Assembly: GCF_023278565.1 (NCBI RefSeq)
Contig: NC_064680.1
Span: 2,604,001 to 2,668,000 of the forward strand
Length of the DNA: 64,000 nucleotides
Reading direction: 5' to 3'
Origin: Colletotrichum lupini
Taxonomy: Eukaryota; Ascomycota; Sordariomycetes; Glomerellales; Glomerellaceae
Position numbers and translations under genes: made by a program. Each line of letters opens with the position of its first letter. Positions within the stretch are counted from its first letter, which is position 1. The notes under the pieces are model-generated. The model had not been told where the DNA came from, did not search any database, and saw only the letters and a program-made list of their open reading frames with translations. Below, one piece after another: positions 1-12,351 of this stretch.

Positions 1-3000
1 CGATAAGATCTAATCTCTTATATAGCTTTTTAGTAATTATAATTATACCTTCTTTACGTAGTTTAACTATTAGCTCGAAATCGGCTTTCTCTTTTACTAT
101 ATAAAAAGTATTAATTACCTTGTTATTAATAATAAATTACCGCGTTAGGGCTTACCGTTATAGTCTTTTGCAACGTCTTATTAGTAATATTAATACCCTT
201 TTAGCAATTTCCTCTTCCTCGTCGTCTATTAGTACTACTACGACGATTTCGTTAAGGATAATTTCCTATATCTTTACTACGGGTTATATAGTTTCCCCTA
301 GCTCTTCTTCTCTTTATAAGTTAGAAATTACCTCGTTAGGATCTATATAGTACGGTCTAACTACTATAATTAATACTTCGAGTAGCTAGTTACGATCTCT
401 CGTAACTATATAAAAGCGCTCGTTAACGGAAATTAACTTATATAGCCCAGCCTACTATTAAGTAATTTCGCGCTATATTTATATATCTAAATTTAGTAAT
501 ATATCTAGATTATCCCCTATATCGGGCCCATTGCGCGTAGTAATTACCTTATTAACTTACTTTTTTATACTTACTTTACGCAGTGCCCGTATTACTTTTT
601 TAATTACTTAGGCTCGTTAGCTTATACTTAGTAATAATAGCGAGGCTAAGGTCGTTCTTAGATATACTCTAAATACTAATAGCGTTAGTATAAGTCCGTT
701 AGGCCCTATAGTATCGTTATAGTATTTAAGTACTATTTAGAGGCATTCGTCGTTAATAAAATCCGGATTTTCCTTTTTAATAATTCTAAACGCCCTTTTT
801 AACTATTAGTATGCCCTTTTTACCTTTCTAATACTATAATACGCTTTAATAGGTACGACTTTTAGCTATATACCGTAGGCCGTCGTATTATCCTTAAATT
901 CTACCGATTTAAAGCTAGTATTAGTATCGGTTCTAATACCGTCTAGCGGTCCCTAGTATATATCGATCTAGCTTTTTCGTAGGGCTACTTATACTATCTT
1001 TATTTATAAATCCTAGAGGAATTACCCTACTTAAAAAGATATAGCTACGTCGATTATATATAATACTAACTAACTATTTAAATAGAAAATATCGATAACG
1101 ATTTCCTAGTTAAAATTAAGCTTATTACGCAATTTAAACTTAAATTTACGTAGGCTCTGCGCATTTATTTAGTATTAATAATATACTTTTATTAACTACT
1201 CTAGCGCCCCTATTTCGATATTATTATTACTTAATTATTTTAAGAGGTTATATAGCTTCGTAACCGATAGGTACCCGAATCTCTAATATAGTCTTCTAAG
1301 CTTACTTTTTATTAAATAATTAATTAACTTCGTATCGTTAATAAGCTTTATAAACGTATACCCTTATTGTCGTTTAACTATCTCGAAGTACTTATTATTA
1401 AAGATTTTATTCTTCGTATTATTAAATATAATACCTAGTCGATCTATATCTTTTAAATATAAGAGAAATAGGGTATTAATAGGCAAAATATAGAAAGTTA
1501 TCGTTCCGAAGTGCGTCTTTACTTTTATTATACCTAGGGCGACGATTTCCTTACCTAGACCGAAACTAATCCTCGTAATACTTACCGTCGACGTATTAAG
1601 CGTTACTAATACGATCTTTTATAGCGCTTAGAATTACCCTTTTTTTCTAGTTAACTATTACGATACTTTAATATCTAGGATAATCCTATAGAAATTATCT
1701 AGGCTATACTTTTCGCTCGTATAGAATACTTATACGAGCTTAGTATTTAAGGGATCTAAGTAGTATAAAAAGGACCCCTCTAGTTACCCTTAGATTTACT
1801 TAGTATTATATTCCTTTTTTTTAAATATTAAGAGAGATAGTATTTTCTCCTTAATCGTTAAGAGAATAGGCTTTAGCCCTATTAGATTCGCCCTTTTAAC
1901 TACCTCTATATCTATTATTTAAAGAACCTTCCCTTACTATTTATAAATAAAAGCTTACTTATTAAGAGCTTTTACTACCCTTTATTCGTTTAGCTTCATA
2001 TATCCTCTAGAGGCTAACGGGGCGAAAAAAGAGTAGTTAATATCGTCGATTTTATTATAATCTAATTTATTAATATAGGGGGTAAGATCTTCTTTATTTT
2101 TTAAATCTCTTATAGGGAGTATATATTTTAAGCTACTATTTTAGCTACCGTTACTAAGTTCTGTGCCCCCGGATCTGCCCTTATATATAACGAGGAATTA
2201 GTTAAACTAACGAGGGCTAGTTTTACTATCTACTACTCTCGACTTTTTATATTATTTGTACGATTTAGTACGCTCTTCCTTAAAGTAGTTACTTAACTAA
2301 TATCCATCCTTTTTATAAATATAATATTACTTTTTTTATTACCCTACTTATAAGTTAAATCTTTGCCTATTTAACGAATCTGGGCCTCCTTACTAGCGAT
2401 TGCCATATCTAGCTTCTTTTCCTTTTTTATTATATATTCGATCGACTTAATATTATTAATAAGGGCCGTCGTACGCTTAAAAGTAAGTTTAGCGCAGTAT
2501 TTTTATTTTAATATTAAAACTAAATCTTAGCCTTAAGTAAAGCGTCTCGTAGTCTTTAGGTACCTAGTATAGGGTAATTTTTATTTTTAATATATACTAA
2601 ACTACGGTATAAAAATATCTAACTTTCCGCTCGTTTATCCCTTTATTTAGCTAGGTTTTCGCTAGCTTATTAATTCGATTAATAAGCTCTTTAAGGATCT
2701 CTACTCGCGATTTACCCTCTATTATCCTAGTTATAAATATAAAAAAAATCGCTCGTAGCTTAAATAGGAGCTCTAGGTTCTTATTATAGGTCTCGAAGCG
2801 GCTTCGGATTACGTTAATTATACTAAAAAAGTCGTTTCGATCGAGATTATATACCGCTTTATAATAATAATTAGAGGCTTTACTTACGAGTACGATATTA
2901 ATTACCGAATAGTACTAGTGTTCCTTAATTCCGACTTTTTTATAATAATTATAAAATATCGTTAGGGTTTTTTATAAGACCTTATATTTCTTTTTAAAAT

Positions 3001-5215
3001 ATAATTTCTTTTTTAAGAAGATCTTTTTGAGGTCTATAAATTGCCTCGTATTTACCGCTAGATTTTTAGTATTTATATACGAACCCTGCGTCGCTGCGTA
3101 TTATTAATAACTTCGGGTCGTTTACCTCTTTTTTTATTAGCCGATCGGTGCCGAATTTCGTATTAATAGCGGTAACGAGTTATAAATCGAAATAAGTAGA
3201 ATTATCGATTATCGTACTTCTAGTACTATATTTTGCCCCGGTATATCTTTTTATAATAATAGATTTCTATTAGTAATTATAAAGAGGAAATCTAGGTCGT
3301 TTACCCTTTTTTTAAATTTGTTAAAGCGATTATACGCTCTATTAACCTATACCTAGTTCTATAGTACGAATTCCTCTTTTATAATTATTATTATTAATAT
3401 TTTATATAACTCTTGTGATTATAATTACGCTAGTAATACCCCTCGCCCGTAAAGGAATTTATTAACTATTTTTATAATTCCTAGGCTTACGCTCGCGAAC
3501 TATTCGTCTAGTTAGTAACTAAGGTCGTTTACGATCTCGTAAAATAGGGGTTACCCCTATAGCCCCTTTTTCTTATAAACCTTAGTTAAATAGATTAATA
3601 CTACGTCTATTTACTCGCTATTAGGCTAATCTGCGATTCTATATATCTACGTCCCCTAATAGTCTAAGTTAATATTTACTTATTTATAAAGGATTAGGAT
3701 TTTATTTAGGATCGGGTTTTATCCTCTTCTTTTTTACCCTTACTCGCTAAGGGTCGTACTCTAGCTTATACCTATATTAATAGTTATTAACGTATTTAAT
3801 CTTAATAAGGATATATTTAATCTGCGCGCTAGTTATAATAAATCCGTACTTTTACTACCTAACGAATTTATTAAGGTCTAAGAGATTCCCGCTTCCTCTC
3901 GCTATCTCGCTACTACTCTCGTTTTTATTATTTTTAGTAATTATTATTACTTTTTTAAATCGCTAGCTATTATACTTATTAAAATCTTCTTTTTTATCTA
4001 ATAGAAAAGGGTAGGTTTTAGTAGTTCCTTTTAATAATAATAATAGTAAACGTTTATATTATTATAAGAAGATATAATAATTAGTCTCGGGATCTTTATT
4101 AGTTACCGATTTCTATTATCCTATATATTTCTAGCCTCCTAAGCCTCGTACTCTCTATAATCTCTAAATAGCTTCCTTAGTTAATTTCTTAAAATTAGTA
4201 ATCTCGCGCCGGGAGCTAGTATAAAAAAAAAGCCCTTTAGCGGCCCTCTAGAGGATGTTTTTCTTTTCCCCTTAGATCCTCGTCTTTTTAGCCTTTTTTT
4301 AAGCTAATAATAATTCTAATAAGAGGTCGTAGGACTATTTTAGGGTAGCTACTTTCTTTTTAAGTTAATCTCTAAGATCCGTAATACTCTTAGCTCGATA
4401 TTATTAAGACCTCTAAATCCCCTCCTCTTTTATTAAACCGTCCCCTATATTATATTCCTAAGTAATACCTAGGGGGTAGTTAAGGGAGCTACGAAGAGGT
4501 CGTTTAGATTACGGGCTTAAGGTCGTATTTATAAGGTCCTCGTAATAATAGACTTTCCTATATACTATAGATCTCTTAGCTTAATAACTTTTATAAGGTT
4601 ACTTTTATTATTAAGTAAGAATATTTACGTTTAGAGATCCCCTTTTTCGATCGCCTAGTGCTCTTTTATACTATACTTTTACTAATTTAACTAGTTAATT
4701 TCTAATTATAAGCTAGTTATAAAAAAATCGTTTAGTAAAAAAGCTACTTAGGGCGATAATAAAAGGCTAGTTACTTAAGTAGTTCTATTAATTAACATAG
4801 TTTAACGTAATAAACGTCGACCTCTCGTAAGTAGTAAAGGGCTATAATTACTTAATTCTATATAATATTCGAGAATTGCCCCCTTTTTTATTTACTTCCG
4901 TAAGGTTAATTAGTACGAATCTCTTATCCCGTATAATATTAAGAGGTCGTCTCTTCTATATAGTAAGATACCTTACTAATCTATAATAATAGAATTTAAT
5001 TACTAATTAGTATTAGTATCCTTATTATAGGGTAGTTAGTTTAAACCGTAATTAATAAAGAGATTAATTAAATTATATAAATATCTGCGTAGTAAGTATA
5101 AAAAGGAGGTTCTAACTATAGGTTAGGCTAGCTACGATAATCGTAAATAGGGCCCCTAATTAGCCCCTGCGTAGTCGGCTATATGCCGCGGTCGAATTAG
5201 ACTTCTAATCCGACA
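1..5215 (-). mobile_element. Copia-like LTR retrotransposon, copy 1, truncated by window start, RIP-mutated
   Basis: This AT-rich block aligns base for base, apart from C/T and G/A differences and indels, with 30698-36296, so it belongs to the same family as the complete element at 28885-36296. The window opens inside it and it ends in a 205-bp LTR at 5011-5215. No long open frame survives in any frame; stops are dense and CpA is depleted, as expected after RIP. Orientation follows copy 2, whose polypurine tract and RNase H-like reading are on the minus strand, so the LTR here is the element's 5' LTR. Relative to copy 2 it lacks about 330 bp near 4188 and about 70 bp near 4680. Coding is dead in this copy. 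Confidence 0.9.
5011..5215 (-). repeat. LTR of copia-like element, copy 1
   Basis: A 205-bp sequence shared with the LTRs at 28885-29089 and 36092-36296, same length in all three. Its right end reads CCGACA (5210-5215), the least mutated version of the LTR terminus and compatible with the usual TG...CA ends; its left end begins TATTAG, which a TG to TA change would give. The other LTR and target duplication of this copy lie outside the window. Confidence 0.88.
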
Positions 5216-5892
5216 CTGCATTTTGGGTGTCCATAAACGAGCGAACCTGGTGTGTATGTTTGATTTAATCTCAATGAATGCAATCACGCCCCTCGCAGTT
5301 TTAGTAAAGAAACATCGCTCAATTGACCAAGTTGCCATTGCATCATCAATGTAGAATCAAGCATGGCGCTCACTGTTCCATTCACAGTATCATTCCAAGT
5401 CGGCGATTGCACACGCTAGAGCAATGCAACACAGTGAGACATAAACTGCCTGCTCATGTTTCTATTGACTGGAACACTTCGTCTGCCAGAGTTACAGTAT
5501 CAAATCATCTCGAAAACCCAGAGAACTTTGCTGTGGTAAGTTCTGCCGCTTTGCCACCTTCAACAGGTTGAAGTTCCGAGGAGCCGGGTGCCAGGGCCCA
5601 CACAGTGTACTGTTGTCCGGACCGCTTCCCGGCGCTAATATTGCAGCTTTCCCGAGCATACCCGCCGGCAAGGGCATCTATGCCGTGTCACAGACACTAT
5701 CCGGAGCGCGGTTCACTGTTCCCGAGATCCGAAAGCTCTATGATGTTGGCCAATCTCATTATCAAAAATGGACTTTGAAGCTCCTAGAATAGCTTAATCA
5801 ACCAAAGTCACTGTTACATGTATTATTAAGTCTCGAGAAACGGGCTTGAGCGAGTCTTCCTATTTCCAAAATCCTACATCATCCCCGTCACA
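5216..5892. other. Intergenic stretch, no supported gene
   Basis: Normal-composition DNA between a retrotransposon LTR and the carboxylase gene. It holds short open frames (5323-5571, 5568-5792) that could be joined only by a 31-nt intron, and neither resembles a family I recognise. It probably contains the promoter of the gene starting at 5893, but I see no clear TATA element. Confidence 0.5.
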
Positions 5893-8378
5893 ATGGCAGC
5901 TATCCAGCAAACTGATGGTATAACGGGAGCACGAACTTCCAGCAAAGAGCTTTTTGTGGCCGATGTTCCGCTCGGCGAAGACGGACACCCTCGAATTCGA
6001 AAACTGTTGATCGCGAACAGGGGCGAGATTGCCTGTCGAATAATTGCTACTTGCAAGAAAGTCAATGTAGCATCAGTAGCGGTTTATACTCAAGAGTAAG
6101 TTCCAACCAAATTACAACACGAGAACATTAGAGTTATCTTGATGCACGGTTTGTTGACTTTCCTTGCAGAGATGCTGTTTCACGGCATGTTCAGGATGCG
6201 GACGAGTCCATCTGCATTGGTTCTATGGAGAAGAACGAGAGAAATCCGTTTCTCGACATTGATCTCCTGGTAAAAACTGCAAAAAATATACACGCCGACG
6301 CAATTCATCCAGGATATGGCTACTTGAGCGAGAACGCAAACTTTGCTGACAGTGTACGCCACGCTGGACTCATTTTCGTCGGCCCTCCAGCCAAAGCCAT
6401 GTCCACACTAGGCGACAAGCGCTCTTCCAAAGACTATCTCCGGCAGAATGCTCCCGATGTTCCATTGATCCCAGGATTTACTGGCACCAGTCTTGAAGCT
6501 GAAGACCTGCAAAGAGCAGCTATCGACATCGGTTTTCCCGTGATGCTGAAAGCTTCCGCAGGCGGCGGAGGCAAGGGTATGAGAGTTGTGCACGAACCAT
6601 CGCAGCTGATGACGGAGCTGAGTAGAGCGCAGTCAGAAGCTCAACGCTCATTTGGTTCAGGAGACTGCATTCTGGAAAAGTTCATTGAGAACAGTAAGCA
6701 CATTGAGATCCAAGTGGTTGGTGACCAGTATGGTCAAGTAGTGTCGTTCTTTGAGCGAGATTGCTCGATCCAGCGTCGCAACCAGAAGGTGATCGAAGAA
6801 ACACCGTGCCCTTTTCTCGATGACGACACCAGGCAGAAAATGAGCGAGACAGCCGTCCGAATCGTCAAGTTGATAGGCTACGAAGGAGCCGGGACCGTGG
6901 AGTTCGTCTTCGACACATCGACGAGAAAGTTCTATTTCCTTGAGGTTAACACGCGACTGCAAGTCGAACATCCAATTACGGAGGAAGTCGTCGGAGTTGA
7001 TCTTGTCGCTTTGCAACTGTTTGTTGCGGCCAAAGGTCGTCTCTCAGAGCTCCCTCAGCTGTCAAATCTTACACAGACTGGGCATGCAATTGAGTGTCGG
7101 CTTTGTGCGGAGGACCCCCAGCGAGACTTCCTTCCCAGCCATGACAAGATCTTGTTATGGAAGCCTGCATCTCCAGGAAGAAGCCCGGGCTCGGTTATTC
7201 GTTATGAGACAGCGATTCAAAGTGGAACATCAGTTTCGATCTACTTTGACTCGATGATCTGCAAGATTGTTGTCTGGGCACCGACAAGATCTGCGGCAAT
7301 CAACATACTTGCCAGAGAGCTGGCAAACACTCCGTGCATTGGAATTAGGACAAACCAGTTATTCCTTCAAAGCTGTTTGTTGCACCCAGCCTTCCAGGAC
7401 TTTGGCTACAAGACATCATTCATTCCAAACAATATCGACGACTTGCTTCGAAGTCCATACACGCCGGCCTTGCCACCCCATATTTCACTTATTCCTAGTA
7501 TCTTTCTGCAACATTTGCAGAAGGACGAACCCCGGGAAGTTGGTGGTCGTCGTCACTTCCGGACAGTCCGCCGTCAGTTCCACAACCAAAAGTTTGACCC
7601 GTTCCACCAAAGCTGCGAGATCATCTCCCTTAGAGACTCAAAATCCGCCTCTGGAGGTATTACTAGGTGCGAGGCCTGTCTTCCCAAACCTAGCTCCAGC
7701 AACGCCGACAACGAGTGGGATGTCTGTCTCTACCCTGTGACGCACCACAGCCTGGATGAGAAGGATTCTTCATCCAAAGAGGGGGTAGAACTACCACCGG
7801 CATCGAATTTGACTGCCACTTACACTGCCACAAGTCGAGCCATTCGGACAGGAGAGGCATGGTCGGGGCCTGTTTTCAACATCAGAAACGTCGAGCTGAA
7901 GCCATTATCTGGCGAGCGTTTGCTAGTCTCGAAGGCGAGCTCTTTGTCATCACCAATATCCATGAGTATGTCGGTGAATGGCCACCAGGTTCGCGCATAC
8001 CTTGCCATCCCAAATATTGGTGAAGGTCGTCAAAGTCTGCCACTCAATGAAACTGTCAGGGTATTCTGTCATTTACAGCAGCTTGGGGAGTGGAAGGAGT
8101 TCCGCAAAGATACTTTGCTCTCGTTCTATACCAATTTGAGAAAGGAAGCGCTTTCCAACAGTGACCAGCAAAGCGAGGTCAAAGCCCCAATGCCTTGCAA
8201 AGTGCTGTCGATTGCCAAGTCCGTTGGCGGGGAGGTCAACAAGGGTGAATGTGTCATGGTGATCGAAAGCATGAAAATGGAGATCAACATCATCGTAGGT
8301 GTTTCTGGAATATTTCATACAAAGTGGAGGATTGGTGATGCGGTGGATGAAGGCGTTGTACTTTGTTCAGTTGAGTAG
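5893..8378 (+). CDS. Biotin-dependent carboxylase subunit (biotin carboxylase + biotin carrier domains)
   Basis: Two exons, 5893-6095 and 6170-8378, joined by a 74-nt GTAAGT...TTGCAG intron, give 803 residues. The N-terminal half is a biotin carboxylase: the opening LLIANRGEIACRII, ATP-grasp glycine loop GGGGKGM at about 199-205, and EVNTRLQVEHP at about 326-336. The C-terminus (about 720-803) is a biotinyl domain with ESMKM and the acceptor lysine near 770. This is the order of the alpha subunits of 3-methylcrotonyl-, propionyl- or acetyl-CoA carboxylases; the enzyme would carboxylate its own biotin with ATP and bicarbonate and needs a separate carboxyltransferase subunit, absent here. It is longer than usual alpha subunits (about 700), the extra length being a poorly conserved middle section. 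Its substrate is unknown. Next to SnoaL-like, SDR and P450 genes it may be a specialised paralogue supplying a carboxylated acyl-CoA, which is inference. Confidence 0.85.
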
Positions 8379-8603
8379 TATTGCTTGCCATAATTTCATT
8401 AGCTCAACTATCATTTTTTAGTTTACTTTCAATGCTTTCCACAAGTATGGTTTCAATTAAGGTCTACATCCGAAGTCGTTTGATGCCTGTATGTCTGCAT
8501 CATGCCAGAAATGTCAACTTGAAGCAGAGCACATGCTTTTCCGAGAGCTTCATTCTTATTACATAGTATGGTTCATCTCAGATACTCCATCGTCATCCCC
8601 TTA
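8379..8603. other. Convergent 3' intergenic region
   Basis: About 225 bp between the stop of the carboxylase (plus) and the stop of the split SnoaL-like gene (minus). Nothing beyond presumed 3' ends is visible. Confidence 0.5.
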
Positions 8604-8871
8604 TCAACTGCTTCGTTCTCCGAAACAGAGTGAACAACACTCAAATAGCGCCAAAGGATTTGTAGCATTAGGCGGCATCGCCGTTGCAACATCCCAGTGC
8701 TCAACAATGCAGCTTCCTTGGAACCTGAAAATATCCACCACCGCAGTCAGCGGCAAGCCTGGAATCTCCATTTTGGTATGAACCCATCCAGTGTTGTTGC
8801 TAAACGAGTGCCGCAGGATTATGAAGTTCGCAGCGTTGAAGATTAGGCCAACATAGTCGATGGCGTTTTAG

Positions 8872-11800
8872 CAGCGCTTATACCCATTCAAATTAATCAA
8901 ATAAATAAGTCAAACAAACAGTCAAATATAGGAATTTCAGTAAGTTAAATAATCAAATATCGTGAGGCCCTATATTTAACGTATTTAATTAAATATAAGG
9001 TCGCCCGGAAAAAAGAAAATCCGGGGCTAGGCTAATTAAAAATCGATATTCTTAATTATACCCTATAGAAGTTTATAATTAAGAATATAAATACTTAGAG
9101 CGGGATTTGAACCCGCGACTCCTTATTTACGATTATAAGTTCGGTATTATACTACTTAATTAAATAGATTATTAGTAATTATTATATAAAAAAAAAGCCT
9201 AAGTATTATAGAGCCCTAAATTTAGTATTTTACTATATTTAGGAATTTAAAAAACCTTTAGTACCCTTTTTTCTTAATATTAATAAAATTAATAAAATTA
9301 TGTACTACTATTTCTAACCCTTTATAACTATTATAATTATTATTAATATTAATTAAATTATATATTAATCGATTTACTATATTATAATTAATTAATTAGT
9401 AATAAGTTATATAATTTTCGGTGCGCAGCTACTATTTTAAATTACTTTATAATTATAGACCTTAATTAATACTAGCCTCGTACTATTAATTAATCTTAAT
9501 AATTATAATAGCCTCCTCGCCCTTTTAAAAGTAATTTAAAAAGGGAGGATTTTTATTAATAATAATTTAATATTATAAAAGAGCATAAGGCTAAGGAAGT
9601 CGTAGATTTATTTAGAGGGGGTCTTTACTTAAGAAATCTATAATAAAAATATTTAAAATAAAGTCTTTTAGTTTTATTATTATTATAATAAAATAAGTAT
9701 TATTACTTATTTTAAAATAATAATTATAAGCTTAGCGACGGCTTACTTAAAGTTAAAATATTAAGTAATAGATTTAAGCTCTAGCGAGTTATTATATTTA
9801 TTAGAATTCTCTAAGTATAACTTTATATTAAAGAAATAAAAACTTATTTTTAATATTATTATAAAGGGCTAAGTAATAAGAATTAAGGAATTAGTAATTA
9901 GGTATATTATTAATAATAATAGCTTATTTATAACTTTTTATAATCCTTATTTCCGGGCCCTCTTTTATTATTTAAATTATAGTATTATTAACGAACTCTT
10001 ATTATTATATAGAAATATAAAAAAGGAGCTAAGTAGGATTTTTACTAAAAAAAAAATATAATTAGGGTAGAGATCTGGAGGTTAATAATAAAAGTCTATT
10101 TATTATTCGATTCATAGACCTTATTAACGTAAAATGCTATTATTACCGTCTTTATTTATTTTTTAAACTATATTAAATAATAAATATAATACCTTATTAT
10201 TTTATAATAATAGTATAGTATTTATAATAGGGCTAATATTACCTAGACTATAAAATCGGTAATAAACGATTAGGAATTAAGTAACTAAGTCGGAGTAATT
10301 ATTTATAATAATATTTTAAATAACGATATTTACTTAGGTTACTTATATCCTATATTATCTTATACTTATACTTAAAAAGATATTTTTAACTAGAGGATAA
10401 AGTATTATAATTATATTCTTAACCTCGTTAGTAGGGCCTTTTTATTTAGTAATAATAAAAAAGTATTTAAATAAGAATTAGATATATTAATTAATATTAA
10501 ATAACTTTAAAAAGATCTTAATTTTTAGTATATAAGGGGCCTTATTAATAAGCTTTAGAACGTTATTAAATTTATTCGCTCGTTATTTTAATAATATAAG
10601 GCCTTTCTCGAGGTTAGTAATAAGACTAATAAGAACGATATATTTACTCTTTTCGAAAAGTTATTATAAGAGCTTATACTAATACTTAATAATAATATAA
10701 AATAGAATTTAATATACTTTATAATATAGCGCTTTTTATAAAAAAGAAAGTAGATCTATACCTTTTTAATAACTAGTTAAACTTATAAAGATCTAAAGTA
10801 ACGGATCCTTATCGAGGACGTTTTTAATAATAATAACTAATAATTACTAGCCGAGCTAAAAGTAGTACTTAAGCTATTTTACCTCTAGATAATAAAATAC
10901 TAGGGCTAGGGTAAAAAAGACGGTTATAGCTATTTATAAAAAATAATAATAGGTCTCGAGTATTTTATTAACCGTTTCGAGGAGTAAAAAAAGTTATGTA
11001 ATAAACTTTCTAAAAAAGAGATAAATCTTATAGCTTTTTAAATTATAACGTCGTAATCGTAGTTAATATAAGTAATATTACCTCGTTAGTAGTTAGCTTA
11101 TTATTAATTTATATCCTAACTTCTTTTTTAACCTCTAACTTTAAATAATATCCCTCGTTATATTTAGTTTAAGTATATACTTAAGGAGCGGGCAAAGCTA
11201 CTTCTTAGTAATAATTTTAACTTATAAGGATATTTTTAATTATTAATTATTAATACTTAATAAGTCCTTAATAAGTATTATATTAAGTTAGGTAACTCTC
11301 CGCTCTATACTATAATAATTATTTTTTATTTTAAATAAGGATTAAAATAGTTAAAGAAGAGGTAAGATATGCCTAAATAGAGCTATTAACTATTTAATAT
11401 AAAAAAGGGATTTTACGATTATTAATAAAAATAGTATATAGATAAGATAATAAGTCCTCCTCCTCCTTATTATTTAAATCCTCCTCTTTTATTATAATAG
11501 TTATAAGCTATTTTTAATACCCTTACGATTCTAAAAAGTATCGTAAAAAACTCGTAATACCGGTAATAATTAATATTTTAAATAATAAACGTAGTAATTA
11601 ACTACGTACTTAAGCTTAATTAATATTATTTATAAATTATCCCTTAGCTAGTCCTTAACCTAATTTAATAATAAATTAACTATTAGCTAACTTATTTAAT
11701 ATTAAATAAGCTTATACTTAATATCTTTATAATCCCTACGATAATAATAGATTATAAAAGGATATTTAGCTTCGTAAAGTTAACCTTAACCTTATAGCGA

Positions 11801-12087
11801 TTATTAATAAGATCCTCTATACTAAAAAAGGTTTAATATCTTAAAAACTAGCTTTGTAGCGGTATTATAAAAATAAGAGGTTAATTTTTTAATTAAAAGA
11901 GCTAATCGAAGTAAAGTCTATAAGTTAGTATTATAAGGACTTTTATAATAGCTTTATTTAATTCCTAATTAGGAAATCAATTAAATCTATTAATTAATTA
12001 TTAAATAATTAAATATAGCGCGAGAAATAAGCTAAATAATTAAATACGAACCTCATATTTAATTTATTTATATGGGTATAAGCGCTG
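8872..12087. mobile_element. hAT-like DNA transposon, RIP-mutated
   Basis: The two ends are inverted repeats starting CAGCGCTTATACCCAT (8872 inward, and 12087 inward on the other strand), then diverge into AT-rich related subterminal sequence. The flanks carry a 7-bp near-duplication, GTTTTAG at 8865-8871 and GTTTTGG at 12088-12094; counting the terminal base gives 8 bp. CAG-type ends and a 7-8-bp duplication suit the hAT superfamily. The 3.2-kb interior is long enough for a transposase but is so mutated that I could not identify one, so the superfamily rests on termini alone. The outermost 90 bp on the left are much less mutated than the interior. It sits inside a SnoaL-like gene and breaks it in frame. 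Confidence 0.8.
9088..9170 (-). other. tRNA-like sequence (degenerate tRNA or SINE-type pol III module)
   Basis: Read on the minus strand this stretch has a perfect T-arm (GCGGG TTCAAAT CCCGC) including a box B (GGTTCAAATCC), preceded at roughly tRNA spacing by TAATTAAGTAG, which is what RIP would make of a box A of the form TGGCNNAGTGG. The acceptor stem does not pair and the anticodon arm is ambiguous, so it is not a working tRNA by eye. It lies near the left end of the hAT-like element and may be an old tRNA-derived insertion mutated along with it. Confidence 0.5.
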
Positions 12088-12351
12088 GTTTTGGCGTCCG
12101 CTGAGAGCGTTGGGGTTGTGCTAGGTGTAGTTTACGGACATGTTGGCTAAAATTGCCGCCTTTGCATCTTTTTAGACGAAGAATCTCTGGATGAACGTCT
12201 CGAAAATCTGCTGCTGCCGCCAACTGGGTGTCGCTTGGTTCGCTGATGTGGAGCAGCTGATAGCTTCGGGGTTCTCATGATGAGGTAATGTAGAAGAAGT
12301 GCTAAGCGAAGCCACAGTTCCTGCAAGAAGAACCAGGTTATTCAAGATCAT

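Larger units (their letters stand above)
8604..12351 (-). pseudogene. SnoaL-like protein gene, split by a hAT-like transposon and carrying two nonsense codons
   Basis: The 5' part runs 12351 to 12088 and the 3' part 8864 to 8604; excising 8872-12087 and one copy of the target duplication restores one continuous frame of 175 codons. The N-terminus (MILNNLVLLAGTVASLS) looks like a signal peptide. The body has the SnoaL-like pattern: an RxxIF-like helix, KDAKAAILANMS, then HNPNALSGRQN continued across the insertion by AIDYVGLIF, and later VDIFRFQGSCIVEHWDV. SnoaL-like folds include polyketide cyclases and small isomerases, so a role in a biosynthetic pathway is possible but unproven. Two in-frame stops, TAA at 12174-12172 and TAG at 12123-12121, stand where glutamine codons are expected. 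The gene is divergent from the SDR at 12943 (591 bp between starts), so they may have shared a promoter. It is non-functional as it stands. Confidence 0.85.

Noticed and set aside
120..350. Plus-strand open frame, with a counterpart at 30865-31047
   Set aside because: Both lie at the same place in two RIP-mutated copia copies, antisense to the element; low-complexity Ser/Thr/Ile sequence, a chance frame.
5323..5792. Two overlapping small frames upstream of the carboxylase
   Set aside because: Joining them needs a 31-nt intron and gives no recognisable protein; possibly a remnant but not supportable as a gene.
9088..9170. Functional tRNA gene
   Set aside because: Acceptor stem does not pair and the anticodon arm cannot be folded in a standard way, so it is reported only as tRNA-like.
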